A stretch of DNA of 64,000 nt from Chloranthus sessilifolius (GCA_021018995.1 CM037587.1:16803366-16867365), one strand, 5' to 3'. Counted from the stretch's first letter, positions 1 to 12,941 are shown. A program made the numbers and translations. The notes: generated by a model not told the origin, from the sequence alone.

Positions 1-2319
1 TCAATTCGGTTCGGTTGGGTTAACCAAAGCTGCACCCTATCTTCATACAACCCCTTCCTTGGCGAATCCACAAGGATCGACATGATGAGATTAAGATCCA
101 AAAGCAACGACCGATCCACAAGCCATAGGCGGCAATGAGAAGGATACAATGAGCACCCATTAAAGGGGACGGGTTAATAGTGAACCTCATTCGAACCCAC
201 TGTAATCTCAATGGTAAGAAGATAACATTAAGCCCCATTAACCCACTGCATTCTCCATTAAACTACTTAAAATCTCTGCAATATAGTGAACCCCCATTAA
301 AACCCACTGCAATCTCTTCACCATGATCAAGATTGCTTGTCTGGTTATGGTGATAGGCAAGAACACGGTAGTGCTAATTGGTGGCGTTGCTTTTAAATAG
401 CACCATTTGTAACTCGCTTGATGTGTTAATGGGCAAGAATACAATGATTAGAGTGGGTGAAAATTTAAAGAAAGACTTGGTATTTTAGGGACATGTGATA
501 TGTAAAAATGTAATATGGGCCGTCTGATTTGAAGATCATGATCAATAAAGATCTGGTACATAAACTTGGAAGAAAACATGATACATGTCATATGATTTAT
601 TGTAGTCAACTGATGAATTATATAATAGCCTTTGACTCCATTTAATCAAATGATGAAAATTATATTTTGTTCTAATCTTTTATAATTGATATCTTTAAAT
701 CATGGCCTTCAAATCAAACGGCTTAGATGGTGTTTTTATATAGTAGAGGTCACCAAACTTACAAATCTTTCTTTTAAATTCGGTGGTGCAATCATTTGAA
801 AAGCGAGTGCAAGTAACGGCTCCCTTATTCTTTTAAAATAATTAAAGATTCTGTATCGATCAACGATTGCCTTGTAATGATCCATCATTGGAGGGTGTTA
901 TGCGTACAAGAAAGACAAAAGCAAGGGCCGCAGTGCAAATAGGTAAAACACGGGGGGTGGAGTGCAAATACGACATAGCTCGACGGGTATATGCAAAAAT
1001 CCATTTTTTTGTTTAATCTTTTTTAAAAGTAATAAAATAAATAATAAAGAAAGGATGTCAGGCTGTACAAGTTTTTAAAGGTGCAGCTATACCTATTCGT
1101 ATCGGTATCAGCCGATAGATATCGGTCTTCCATGAACCGATATCCGATACCGATACACAATTTGACTCATTGCCTAATACACGTTTTGGTACTATGTGGA
1201 GGTTGGATGCATTGTATGGATCAATTCTATAAAATAAAATGAAAAAATAATTGTTTGAGGCAAAAGTCAAATATTGACCGATCTAAATGGTCTGAATTTT
1301 AAGAAATAAAAAAACAGTGTAGGTAAATTTTTGAATTTTTTTTTTATTTGAAAGATGATCTAAATGAAACACTCCTGCTCCATGTGACACCAAAATAGTA
1401 TTTTGGGTGCCACATAGTTTGTTTTTTTTTTTCTTGATTTTTTTAGAACTTTCCAAAGTTTCACCGAATTTTTCTGAATTTCTCTTTTGCCGACTTATTG
1501 CCAAACCCAGATTCGGTGACAATGATGAGGTCAACTCATACCGTTGATAGCCCTAGACCTAACATTTTGCATTAGATACATGAGCTGTGTACTGCTGATG
1601 GTGCTTGAACCGATCTCAGTTCATCGTGTGGTCAACAATGTACTTACACAAATTTCAAGGGTATCTGAAATATGTGCACATCTGAAAGTTTATTTGTGCA
1701 AGCTGAATAAGATTGGCCCGTGTACCTAATACAAACTCGATGACTCGAACACAATCATCGGTGATCGAGCCTTACTACCTACTACCAAATGAGATGCATC
1801 TTTTTACCTGATGACTTGGTTTCTCCTTTGGAGAGAAAGAAGGCTTATTGTTGTCAGATGGTAGGGCTGTGGAAGAGCTTGACCTTGATATGCTACCTTC
1901 TTCCATCTCCGTACTTAGCTGATAAAACAAAATGGAGAATTGATCATTTCATATCACACATGGAGTTAAAACTATGGTGCAGACCCGTCGGGTTTTGGGC
2001 CGGGTCAGGGTCACCCTTGATCCTCAACCTGAGTCCAATCCGACCCGGTTATTGACACTCTCAACCTAAACCCGACCAGACCCACTTAGTAAGAATTTGG
2101 ATCGGGTCACATCTGGCAAACAAGGTTGAACTATAAGGGAGGGTGCCAGATTTGGATCAAGAAACCTTAATCTGATCTAAGCCGTTTACTAAATGGATGA
2201 AAATTATCAGCCCGAAAGAGCAACAGGTTAAAAATCTGAACCCAAACCCAACCCATGTTGAGTCGGGTCACTTGACCCAGTGACCCGCCAAGTTAACCCC
2301 ACCCATCTTCATCCCTGGT
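1..2319. other. Intergenic spacer without a recognised gene
   Basis: No reading frame here has a recognisable domain or splice context. Seen: AT-rich spacer; a short stretch near 1090-1150 with palindromic ATCGGTATC/GATACCGAT words; and a 1980-2310 block rich in GACCCG and CGGGTC words of the kind common in degenerate plant MITEs. Nothing can be assigned a function. Confidence 0.6.
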
Positions 2320-2328
2320 TAAAATATA

Positions 2329-3223
2329 GGGTTTTTTGCAAATACCCTCCTATGTTATGCTAAAATTGCATAACCCTCTAAGTTATGCCTATTTACCTTA
2401 CACTCTCTACTATTATGTTTCCTTTACAAATACCCCTGCCGTTAAATGACAGTTAACTAGGCGTCATTTCTTCAATTAAATGACATATTTGCCCTTACTT
2501 AATATTATATACAAAATGGTAATTGTATTTTTTCCAACTTTGACCGCATTTTAAACGGTGGATAAGCATTGAATCCTGTCCAAATTTTTTGGGTGGAACA
2601 TGATTGATCTCTTATAAGTTGCTTTGTTATCTGATTTTCAATTTCGGTGTCCATGACGCCAAGTATCAAAATTTTGATTTCGGGTATGACCAAAACCAAA
2701 AATTTGGATCAAAATTTCGGCCGAAAATTGAAATTTTTATCGAAATTTCGGCTGAAAAGTTGAGTCCAATACATTTTATGACTGAAATTTTGATCCTTGC
2801 ATGACGCTCACTTGACTCGTGGGTAGCGTTAAAATGTTATCCCCGTTGGTACCATCCCAACCCCTACCATCGGTACGAACCAACTGAGCATCATGGATAC
2901 TCAAATTGAAAATTTGGTAACACGAAAATTTAGAGGAGATCAATCATGTTCCACCCAAAAATTTTGGGCAGGATCCAATGCTTATTCACCTCTTAAAATG
3001 TGGTCAAAGTTTATAAAAAATACAATAGCCATTTTGTATATAATATTAAGTAAGGGCAAATATGTCATTTAATTGAAGAAATGACGCCTAATTAACTCTC
3101 ATTTAACAACATAGGTATTTGTAAAGAAAACATAAAAATAGGGGGTGTAAGATAAATAGATATAATTTAGAAAGTTTTATGCAATTTTAGCATAACATAA
3201 GAGGGTATTTGCAAAAAAAGCCC
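2329..3223. mobile_element. Foldback (long-TIR) MULE-type non-autonomous element
   Basis: An 895-bp element whose two ends are inverted copies of each other over roughly 290 bp (about 2329-2620 against 2935-3223). The ends begin GGGTTTTTTGCAAATACC and, on the other strand, GGGCTTTTTTTGCAAATACC. It is flanked by an exact 9-bp direct repeat, TAAAATATA, at 2320-2328 and 3224-3232. A 9-bp duplication with long inverted termini is typical of Mutator-like elements. The centre (about 2630-2930) has no coding potential and is full of AAATTTCGGCCGAAATTT-like inverted words. Confidence 0.85.
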
Positions 3224-3232
3224 TAAAATATA

Positions 3233-4061
3233 TAGGTAATAGTCATTTCATTTTACAAGGTAAAATAACATAATACAATAGTGGTATAATGGAAGAGGAA
3301 TGAGAAAATACATCCTATGTGCATCTCAAAAACATTGCACACGGATGTTAGATCACAATGTGGCATCACATCTGATCACGAGTTGCATTACATTCTTTAA
3401 AGATTCACCACTCCGTGTACGGTTTAGAAAATAAACTATAATAAAACCTTTTTGCCCTTCTTTTCATGAGTCAAAAATACTTGTTTTTAATTCAAAATTT
3501 TGCTATTGAAAATTTTTATATTTGACCACAAAATTAATTTTTTTTGAGATATAAAAAAAATATTTATAGATAAAGCATGAGAAGCACTCACTTTAGGCCA
3601 CATGTTCATATTTAAATGTTTTGATTGGATGGTTTCAGTGATACCAAAATAAGTGCTTCTCATGGAACACATTGTACACTTGGCCACAATATCAGAGTCA
3701 GTCTCTAATTTGGTTCGCTCGGCCATCATGAGATTAAACAATTTCTACCATCTGATTAAGAGCCTACAAAAGGACAACTAAACTACAAAAAGAGACAGTG
3801 GTCCAAATTAGATAAGCAAGAGTGCTCTTATTATGTGATTTTGAGTTCAAATTCCTACCCACCGGCCTCATGGAAGTTCTTTCGACATTAAAGGAAATTA
3901 AATCAAATAAGATGATCTGGATCAGCTAAGGTTGACTTCGGTGAAGCGGCTGCTTTAGCGGCAAAAATTGGGTCACAAATTTTGAGAGACCTAAACTTTC
4001 TTTAACTCAGCTTTCCTTCACTGACTTCACTTAAAATAACTAGCCACAAATAGGGGTGGCA
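3233..4061. other. Intergenic spacer, nothing recognised
   Basis: AT-rich sequence with short open frames only. The minus-strand frame at 3487-3741 has no motif, no splice context and no coding bias that I can see. Confidence 0.5.
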
Positions 4062-4520
4062 ATGGGCGGGGCTTGGGCTGGGCTTGGGCTGGGCTAGAGT
4101 AAGCCCAAGCCCGACCTGACAAATTTAAACTCGGCCCTAGCCTGATTTGGGCCTATGACAGGCATATGGCACCAAGCCTAAGCCCAACCTCAATTAAAGT
4201 TTCAAAGCTCAAGCCTCCCCAGCCCTAGTGACCTACCCATTTATTTATAAATCTATTTTCAAAAAAGTTACGAGTCTAAAAATATAAAATATATAGTTCT
4301 TTATGTTTTTTTCTTTTTCAAAATATTACAAGTGAAACTTAATACTCATATTGCATATGAGAGCCCAGCGGGCCTAAAAGATTAAGCCCGAGTCTATATA
4401 TATTTTGGACTGAAAATGCTAGACCAAGCCCAGCCCGTGAGCTTTATGTCTAGCCCAAACCCTCCTTATATCGGGCTGACCTAAATGTTCGGTCAGGCTA
4501 CCCAGCCCATTGCCCCGTAC
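4062..4520. mobile_element. MITE-like repeat with GGGTGGCAATGGGC termini
   Basis: The left end reads TAGGGGTGGCAATGGGC. The right end on the minus strand reads GGGGCAATGGGCTGGG, so the ends are imperfect inverted repeats, and the interior is rich in GGCTTGGGCTGGGC and AAGCCCAAGCCC words. Such GGGTGGCAA-ended repeats are common in plant genomes and usually treated as hAT-like MITEs. I could not identify a clean target duplication, so both the boundary and the superfamily are tentative. Confidence 0.4.
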
Positions 4521-4835
4521 CCACAATCATATTTGATGCTGAAATTAGGGCAAAAATTGGAAGCCGCCCAAATCGGCTTCGGGCTTTGGCATTTGTTGAA
4601 ATTTATTATAAAGTCTAGAAGTTGGAGCCACGCCAAACAGGGCCTAAGGGATGTTCCAACTGAATGAAGCTGACGAAAGTCTAAAGTAATACCCAAATAA
4701 AATCATTGTTTAGCCCCATCAACAATAATTTGTAAGAACATCAGGAAAAGTCTAAAGTAATACCCTAATAAAATCATTGTTTAGCCCCATCAACAATAAT
4801 TTGTAAAAGTATCAGTAAAAATAAAAAATTTCGGC

Positions 4836-5045
4836 TATGAATATCCGATGTGAGACTAAACTTCAACATGCCCTCACATGTGTTGGCCAGATTGAACCAA
4901 ATCAAGAATTGAACTGGTCTGGTCTGATACCAAGAAATATTTGGGCATCCATCTCAAATCCAATTGACTATGAGTGGAGGGGCCCAGGATCTTATAAGAG
5001 GAAAGACAAGACTATGAATGCTCGATGTGAGACTAAACTTCAACA
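4836..5045 (-). mobile_element. TRIM (miniature LTR element), second LTR truncated
   Basis: On the minus strand an approximately 113-bp LTR (5045 to 4933) starts TGTTGAAGTTTAGTCTCACA. It is followed immediately by TGGTATCAGA (4932-4923), a match to the initiator-methionine tRNA primer-binding site, and a very short internal region of about 55 bp. The LTR start then recurs at 4868, so the second LTR survives for only about 33 bp before unrelated sequence. Two related LTR copies occur in this window at 27527-27640 and 38060-38166. Confidence 0.75.
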
Positions 5046-5160
5046 CCGGTCAGCTACCTAATGTCAAGTAGAAGAATACAAAAAAGAGGGGTGCTAGTTA
5101 TGGATCCAAAATAGTTTTGAATGGTCTTAGATGAATAGACATGGATTTAAATGTGTTTAC

Positions 5161-5337
5161 CTTTAGCACTCGAATCTCGATCATTGCAACACGCTCCATT
5201 AGTGTACCTTTGAAATGAACCTCCTCAAGTGCAGATGACAAGGGCTTGCATTGCTTCCCCACTTCTTCTTCATTCTCTTCCTCTGTTGCAACTGAAGGCA
5301 TTTCTAATGGACTCCTTCTCCCTTCCATAGAATTCAA
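5161..5337 (-). CDS. Possible first exon of an unidentified coiled-coil protein
   Basis: A 59-codon minus-strand frame starts at 5337 (alternative ATG at 5328) and ends at a good donor, AAG|GTAAAC, at 5161/5160. The predicted peptide is acidic in the middle (TEEENEEEVGK) and ends in a heptad-like stretch, HFKGTLMERVAMIEIRVLK, consistent with the start of a coiled coil. Small plant proteins of unknown function have this layout, but I do not recognise a family with certainty. I found no second exon downstream: the TRIM at 4836-5045 lies directly there. It may be a gene broken by rearrangement, a gene with a distant next exon, or chance. Confidence 0.35.
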
Positions 5338-5345
5338 CTGCAGGG

Positions 5346-7284
5346 TTACCTGAGGTTCAAATCATTTAAGCTGCCCTTGAAACATGCCACTTTTTTAGAT
5401 GTGTGCCATGTGGAGTCATTATGTGTACTGTTTAATGTATGCCAATTTATGGTGTTGAAGATTCGGACAGAAAAACTATGTCTATCATGTAATTCAAAGC
5501 ACTTAATGCCCTTTAAAATCAAGGTTTAAACTAATTTTGCAGATTTACAAAGTATCCCTTTATTTTATAAGGCTTTGACCGTTCTGAATCACATGATAGA
5601 CATTTTTTTTTCGTTCCAATTTTCGACACCGTAGGTCTTCAGATTATGGGTATACCATCAAACAACACAGGTTGTCAGTGAGTGCCTGACCAAATTGAAT
5701 GGGGCACCCACCCCAATAGCCAAAGCATTTGTCTGACATGACCCAACCAGAATAAAAGGTTGGGTCAGACTGACCCGCCTACTTTGACCCGACAGTACAA
5801 GTTTATATGCCTGACTTAGTTTTAGGCAGGATGGGTAATGGGCCCCATGAAAGCTTTAGATAGAGGTGCTAGGTAGGGGTATCAGTGGGCCGGGCTTGAG
5901 ATCCCCCAGCCCACAATGGGCTGGGTATTGGCTAAGGTAAGTAAGCCCGATATATAAATGGGCCGGCAGCCTCACCTTAGCCTAATATAGGATAAGGTAA
6001 GTAGACCCGATTCATAATGAGCTGGCCCAATCCAACCAGATTAATGATCGGACAAGAAATGGGCTAGCTCCTAGAGGCCTAATTATATCGACCGATTTAC
6101 GGCCTGGCCCGAATCCGGCCCAGACCAGCCCATTGAGATCCCTAGATATAGGGTAATGAACCCGGCCCATTCAGTCTTTAGAGTTAATGGGCCACCAGTT
6201 CAGTTCTGTGAACTTGGCACCATTTTTCTAGAATGGGCTCATGACATCAATTCTGTGAACCACGCAAATGCGCAAGGGTATATTCCGGATCCAACACAAA
6301 AGACCCGACGCCCTACCCAAAAACTGACCCGACCCAATTTTTTCCCAACCCGAGTCTGGTCGGGTCATATTCTTCATGCCCGACCACCCACCCTGACAGG
6401 TCAAGTTTATGTGCTCAACTCAGGAAAAGAAAGTTCAGGTTGGGTGGGTCGGACTTCGGGTCGACCCGATATCCCTAGCCGATAAAACAAGAAATCATTG
6501 GCAACTGAAGACCCATTACCAAACGTTCGACTCGCTCCAATCTCGATAGAACAGGCAACGTCGGTGATGGCGACGATTGTTGACCCAGATCTCGTTCCAT
6601 AGCCAATATTTCCTTTATCTGATAAAAGTAACGCACCACCAGATCCAGTCAAAAGCTGACTTTTATATATTTTGATGGTTCATAATCCTTTATATGTAGT
6701 CAACTTTCACGGGATTCAGGTGTCTCAAAAGGCGTACCGCTAGAAGATATAGGATTCAATGGGTTTGGAACTCTGAACTCCCCAAGTTACAAACTGAAAT
6801 GGTAGACTGTGAAACACAAAATTCAGAAGCCAAAGCAGTGAATCTGGTGAACCAAAGAAATGGGTTTTAATAGGAAGGTGAAGGAGAAGCTGTTGAGGTC
6901 ATTGAATGAGTCCCATACTGCAAGTTTTATCTTATCTCTTCACATCATTATTTTGTTTTATGGTATATATTTTTTTGTCAATAATGAGGGATGGGATTAA
7001 AATATGGGTACCTTTTTGTTAGTAGTTGGGATTTATCAGATTTGGGTTGTCTTCTTTAGCATATGCTATATTATGGGATAGGCAAATCTGGATCGCCCAC
7101 TTGGAAAGTCAACACAAACAATAGTCAAAAGGGTATTGGATTATCTTTTCTTTACAATCTTCATTGAATAATTCCTAGTTTCTTTTTTTTTGTAATTAAT
7201 TCATTGAATAATTCAGAGTTATATTCTCCTCCTATTATTGTTATAAGTATTTTCATTTTGGCAGCCATTACGCTCAGATGACTT
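5346..7284. other. Intergenic spacer with MITE-like debris
   Basis: Contains a second TAGGGGTATCAGTGGGC-ended repeat at about 5876-6143, whose right end on the minus strand reads TAGGGATCTCAATGGGCTGG. It also has more GACCCGACC/GGGTCGGG words at 5740-5830 and 6290-6480. Frames at 6156-6485 and 6407-6652 overlap these repeats on opposite strands and have no recognisable domain. No host gene is seen. Confidence 0.45.
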
Positions 7285-8945
7285 TTTTTTTTTTTTTCAG
7301 TTGTTTTATTAAAATGTATTATTGAACTGTGTAAAAGCTCGTCTAGTGGTCAAAGAAATACACTAGGAAGCACCCAAGCATTGTAACCTGGAAATCGGAC
7401 TTCCCGGAGTAAACCAGAATAGGTACTTGGGTGGCTTAGGAAACCCGAGAGAAATGGGAAAAAACTAACACCCGGGAGAAACTAGAATATCCAGGAAAAA
7501 ACTTCCAAAAAACAAAGAAAAGAGACCCCCGCTACAAAGAGTGAAGAAAAGATAACAGTTGCTCCACTTTGAAGCTTCTAATATTGAATAGAAAAGAGTC
7601 GCATTTGTCATCCGCAATCGCCCAATTGCAAACGGTGATGAAACTATCTTGAATGAGCCTCTTAGCACTGAACGAAGAGTTGTTCCATTTGATGTTGTTC
7701 TGAGATATCCAAATGTGCTAAAGAGTGAAAATATGGAGATGGTCCCATATCCATTTCTTGATACCCGTAGCATCGCATTGATCCCAGCTAGAAAGAAATA
7801 TGACAATGTTCTTGTGAATGCAAGATGAGATACTAAGGGTTGTAAAGAGAACCCCCCATATAGGCCAAATTTTCTCACAAGTAAGGAGAAGGTGCTCGAT
7901 GTCTTCTTCCGCGCAATCACAAAAGAAACACTTTTGATCAATTTGTATGCCTCTTCTAATGAGATTAGAGATAGTAGGAAGTTTGTTCCAGCAGACCGTC
8001 CACAAGAAGAAACTTATTTTTGTTGGGATATAGTAATCCCAAATAAAAGCCCAATCCAAGATTTGATGCTATGGCTACAGGCATTTGAAAGTTGATTTAA
8101 CAAAAAAGCTTCTTTAATTGTCGTAATTTCAAACTTTGCGATCGTCGTCATCCAGTTCTAACTTAGCATTATCCATAACGTCAGATAACAAGGAGTACTC
8201 AGTTATATCAACATCGGTAAGTCTTCGTCTGAAACTGATATGCCACTAGGTGGGATTATCAAAACTAAAGGTATCGCTTAGTTTGATTTTGGGATCAACG
8301 ACGATATTGAATAAGTTTGAAAACTTTGAATTCAGCTTCGATTCTCCTTCAAGCCATCTATCGGACCATAAATGAATGTTGTCCCTCTTACAACAAATAA
8401 AAAGAATATTTTTTAGGAAGTCTTCTCTCACCTGTAGAACACTTCTCTACCACCAGCAAAAGGTTCTATATTTTTTGTCGCTAATTTCTCAACCTTTTTG
8501 GCACATACGGTATTTGCTAATGACAATTTCTTTTCACCAATGGTCAGAACCGTCTCCCAAGCGCCACCACCATTTCATAAGAAGGGCTTTATTCATATCC
8601 TCAATTGAACAGATACTATGGCCTCCTGAGCTTTTGGGTTTCGAGACCCTATCCCAACTTATGAAATTGAGTTTATTTTTTCCTCTGAGATTATCCCAAA
8701 GGAAATTCCTTTCAAGCCTCTTAATTTCATTACAAACTGTGGGGGGGCACTTGTAAAGGAAGAGAAAATAAGTAGGAATAGCAATAATAACCGATTGAAT
8801 CAGAATAAGTCTCCCTCCTTTGGAGATTAACTTACTTTTCCATCCACTCAATCTATTCTTAACCTTAGAAACTATCGGGTCCCATTTGGAGCTTCGTAAT
8901 TATTAGTGCCAATAGGGTTGCCCAAGTATTTAAAAGGGAATTTAG
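7285..8945 (-). mobile_element. 5'-truncated LINE (non-LTR retrotransposon), decayed
   Basis: Read on the minus strand, the remnant begins in the segment after the reverse-transcriptase palm: LSGWKSKLISKGGRLILIQS is recognisable at about 8855-8795, followed by RNFLWDN and MNKALLMKWWWRLGDGSDHW to 8534. A degenerate middle follows. Then comes the zinc-binding reverse-transcriptase domain (zf-RVT) at 8059-7718, with IPTKISFFLWTVCWNKLPT and the Cys/His cluster CFFCDCAEEDIEHLLLTCE. A run of T at 7286-7301 is the poly(A) tail on the minus strand. Endonuclease and catalytic palm are missing and there are stops and frameshifts, so it is a dead 3' fragment. The other frames over 7465-7941 are shadows. 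Confidence 0.85.
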
Positions 8946-9265
8946 CCTTTGACAGTATCTAAAAAATTAATAAAAACTCGTAAAAAACTACCCCTAAATT
9001 CAAGACAGTGGGTACCGAGTACCCACAGCCAGTTGTAAAAAATTGGTAGTAAGCACCGACTATAAGTATTTTATATCTGATAGTGGGTACCGTCATATTA
9101 TAACATCTAATGGTGGGTGCCTACTATTACGAATTCACGATTCGTTTTTTAGGTTTTAGGGATTTTTTTTCTTCTATGATTAGTTTCTTTTTTCAATTTT
9201 CATCAGAGTTTAGGAAGAACAAGAAGATGGTGCTTCATTAATGCTGGCGTCGCCATTGCGACTTG

Positions 9266-9461
9266 CTAGAGTTGTAGAAGAACATTAAAAAAAAAAAAAA
9301 AAAAGCAAAAGAGGGTGTTCTGTGATGTCAACATCATCATTGCGATTGATTGGAGTTGAGAAGAAGAGGTTGATTCAGTGACAGTGTGTCGTTGCTGCTT
9401 CCAAAGTTGACGAAGAAAAATAAGAAAACCAAAAAGAGGAAAAATGAAAACAAAAAAATCA

Positions 9462-9496
<35 letters not shown>

Positions 9497-9600
9497 AGAA
9501 GAAGAGGTTGATTCAGTGATGCCTGTGTCGTCATTGCGGTTGTCGATATTGACCAAGAAAGATAAGGATAAAAGAGAGGAAAATGAAAAAAACAATCATT
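9266..9600. repeat. Simple-sequence and short direct-repeat block
   Basis: Poly-A (about 9287-9304), TA and GA runs (9461-9495), and two or three imperfect copies of a segment containing GAAGAGGTTGATTCAGTGA (near 9365 and 9503). Open frames here come from the simple repeats. Confidence 0.6.
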
Positions 9601-9612
9601 ATATATATATAT

Positions 9613-9991
9613 GGGAGCCGGTTAGGTCCTCCAATGCAGGATGGTGACCGTCCTCCAAGATTCACGTGGAGCTCCACGTGGCACCTAAAACACTTTTTGA
9701 GTGCCACGTGGAGCACAGGTGGACAATTTAGATCAATATTAAAAAAAATATATATAATTTTTTTTTTTTAACCCACAAGTCAAAGTTTGACGATTTTCAT
9801 TGGTCCACATTTCATGGTTTAAAAAATACACTGTAGAGATGAGTTTTAAATTATTTTTTTTCAAAGATGATCTAAGCAATGCACCCAAGGTCCACATGGC
9901 ATCGAAACAATATTTTGGGTGCCACGTGGAGCTTCACATGAAAGGTTGGAGGATGGTGACTGTCCTCCCATGGAGGATGGACCCCTTTTCC
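9613..9991 (-). mobile_element. TA-embedded MITE, copy A (inverted)
   Basis: Begins GGGAGCCGGTTAGGTCCTCC immediately after a (TA)n run and ends ACCCCTTTTCC directly before another TA run. It shares its interior with copies B-D in the opposite orientation, including the CACGTGGAGCTCCACGTGG palindrome and the AAGTCAAAGTTTGACG segment. No coding capacity. Insertion in TA microsatellites resembles the behaviour of rice Micron-type MITEs; family membership is inference. Confidence 0.75.
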
Positions 9992-10146
9992 TATATATAT
10001 ACTTATAGAAAAGGCCTCCATCCTCCATGGGAGGACGGTCACCGTCCTCCAACCCTCCACGTGGCACCCAAAACACTTTTTGGGTGTCACGTGGACCTTG
10101 CGTGCATTGCTTAGATCATTTTTGAAAAAAATAAATTTTAAAACTT

Positions 10147-12698
10147 TGTGATAGCTCGGATTTCGACACCCCAAAATCCGCACCATCAGTGGGCTAGCGC
10201 TAAGGTCGAACCCGAACGCATTACATAGCCTCACGTTGCACAGCGGAAATAAAGTAGAACCATGCTAACTAACCATCATAACGACATAATGGAACCAGTA
10301 CTATTCCACAAAAGCTCAAAACGACAGTTCTAATTCCATATGAATACCTATGGAAAGAGAACCGATGAGGACCACTAGTAAGGACTATTCCTTACTGAAA
10401 CTTGGTTCACCAAAAAAAATTAATTTACAATTATTGTCTAAAACAAGTATGCTTCACATCGTATTAAAATACTACTCTCTCAACCTAAGGCCAGCTATGT
10501 TTGGCATCGCACAAAGAAAACAGCACTCAGGCGGAAGTTCTTCTAGATCCTCACCAGGTGATGACTTAGGATCCTCCCTTTCCAAGATCTCTGTTCCAAT
10601 CCCTTCACCTGAACCTGTGACATGTAGTCGAAGTATGAGCTTCATCTAAGCTCAGTAGGGAAAAACTTATAGCATGTTTATATAACATCAACATATATCT
10701 TATGACATAATGAAGCAAAGTTTTTCAGAATATATGCACAATGTGATTATCATGACATGAAATGCACATACAATGCTTGTTTGAAATTCAAACACATGCT
10801 CTCATTTCATTCCAATATATGAAAAAAAAAAAATTAAAATGTTTTACTTAAAATATTAGAATGAGGAACTATAGCCTCAAGCCCCCGATGGAATACCCAC
10901 CATCGTCGCTTATATAAATCCTTTTTCACATATATTCAAGTCTCAAAAAGGTGGACACTTGGCTGAACATAATTACCGTTATACGGTAAGAGTCACAAAC
11001 CACATAGCACAAAAGTGTACAGATTGTCCGTCATACCGATTGAGTATTCACATAAACTTAAACTGATGTGCATACATATAGTTTATCGCCGTGTAAAGTG
11101 ATAATTATAGTTCATATCAAAGGTCAGAACGAAATGCAAACATCACACCCACATACATAAATCAGAATTAATCTCGAAAGATTCCATAACACTTGCACAA
11201 TTCGGAAACATAAGGATGCACATGCCTTTTTAATTTGAAGTTATAAACGAAATTCACAAGATTGAATCCATTTTTTGCATCATGACATAACACACATGCT
11301 AATTTCGTAAATGCACATGATATCAAGTGTTCCCTACCTCAAAATCTTAACCCGCACGCGCTCAATCCATCGTTTGGGCTTGTCCTTCGTCACACAATGT
11401 CAGGTCACTTAAACATATAAAATCCATGGTTCACACATTAGAACTATACTAAACATACTCTGACAACTTCCCTCAAAATCTCACAATCCAAACTTGACAA
11501 AATTCAAAATCTGGCAATTTCGATCGATTGAATCCCTATCGAAACCCGTTTTCGATCGATCGAAACCTATTTTCGATCGATCAAAACCTGTTTTCGATCG
11601 ATCGAATCTCGTTTCGATCGGTCGAACTCCCCAAAGCATATTTCACCTCTCAATTTGATTGAACGATTCTGCCATTTTGATCGAACGAATCACAAATTCT
11701 ATCGATCGAAAATAATTTCGATTAGTTGAATCCTCTCAGAGACAAATGATTATTACGCTTTTCGATCGAACAAATCCCAATTCGGTCGATCGAAATCACA
11801 TAATTCGATCAATCGAAACTGTTTCGATCGGTCAAATTCCTCAGGAGCTAAATGACAACTAACACAGTTCGATCGAACGAATTTTAATTCGATCAATCGA
11901 AGATATTTTGATCGGTCGAATTCTCACAATAGACTTTTCCAAAATCTTTATTCTATGCATTTCGATCGATCGAGTGTTGAATTCGATCAATTGAAACACA
12001 CTTCGTTCGATCGAAATTCATTTCGATCGAACGAATTCTTTCAGACTTCGAATTCTTCCTTCTTAAGTGCATTTTGATCGATCGAACTATATTTCAATCG
12101 GTCAAAATAAACCTATTCTCTATTCTTTAGTTTTTTCGTATTCTTTCTCTTCTCTTTCTCAAATCAAATCATTTTCTTATGATTCTTTGATTTCAAATTA
12201 AATAAAAATCATAACTAAAGCATATTTCAAAATCTATCCCTAATTTCGCGCCTTGATCCCATCCGAATCCTCGCTCCTTGTTTCTTGGTCGGATTAGGAT
12301 TCCACCATGCGAACAACGGTTGTTCGTCACTCAAAGCCCTCAACTACTAGCTTCGAGGATGGATCGATCACCCATTTAATTCACAGTCGACGCCTGATTC
12401 ACCCTCTCTCCTCTTAACTTCAAATCATAAGCAGTAAAAGAGGGCATTGAATGCAAACCGTTTAGTGGTATTTATTTCCCTTTATAACCAAGCCCTAGGC
12501 TTTGGTACAAAGCGGTTACACCAAGGTTGGGTGTACGCGGTTTAATAGCTCATAACCTAACCTATCTATACGAAATCCGACCCGTTGGATTTGATCTATA
12601 GACATCACATAGTCTATCGATACAGTCATCAACGTACGGATCGTCAGGCACGCATATCGAGGCGTACAATTCATAGGTCAAAACTCAAGGATGTTACA
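10147..12698 (-). mobile_element. Solo LTR, Ty3/gypsy family 1, copy 1
   Basis: The plus strand runs from TGTGATAGCTCGGATTTCG to GGATGTTACA, giving TG...CA termini. It is collinear with the copies at 22359 and 60114 along its whole length: shared blocks include GTGACATGTAGTCGAAG, a CCCGATGGAATACCCACCATCG segment, TTCACCGTG, and CTACCTCA just before the palindrome array. No internal region or second LTR is adjacent, so it is solo. I found no intact 5-bp target duplication. By analogy with Del/Tekay-type LTRs, whose R region has a stretch like CCCTACTGAGCTTAGCTCA, the transcribed strand is probably minus; that is inference. Confidence 0.8.
11518..12108. repeat. Palindrome array, core TTCGATCGATCGAA
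   Basis: Repeats of TCGA-TCGA-TCGA and close variants (TCGATCGGTCGA, TCGATCGAACGA, TCGATCAATCGA) separated by short unrelated spacers. Successive starts near the left edge are at 11552, 11573, 11594 and 11614, a pitch of 20-21 bp. The array sits at the same point of the LTR as the different arrays in the copies at 23894 and 61625, just upstream (minus sense) of the presumed transcribed part. Confidence 0.9.
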
Positions 12699-12941
12699 CA
12701 TCTCCACCGTGTATATTTTGAACCGTGAAATGTGAACCAATGAAAACCGTCAAACTTTGACTTGTGATTTTTTTTTTTAAATCAAAATTTTTTTTTTTAA
12801 TATTAATCTAAACTGCCCACCTGTGCTCCACGTGGCACTCAAAAAGTGTTTTGGGTATCACGTGGAGCTCCACGTGGATCTATGAGGACGGTCACTGTCC
12901 TCCATTGGAGGACCTAACTCCCTATATATATATATATATAT

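Larger units (their letters stand above)
10008..12922 (+). mobile_element. TA-embedded MITE, copy B, split by a solo LTR
   Basis: The left part (10008-10146) starts GAAAAGGCCTCC after TA repeats. The right part (12699-12922) resumes with CATCTCCACCGTGTATATTT and ends CCTAACTCCC before (TA)n. Copies C and D show these two pieces are contiguous in an uninterrupted MITE, so the 2.55-kb LTR at 10147-12698 inserted into it later. Confidence 0.75.

Noticed and set aside
7465..7941. 158-codon minus-strand frame as an independent gene
   Set aside because: It overlaps the zf-RVT region of the LINE in another frame and contains no recognisable domain.
10350..10649. Open frame within the solo LTR at 10147
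   Set aside because: The region is LTR sequence shared with two other solo copies in which the frame is not maintained.
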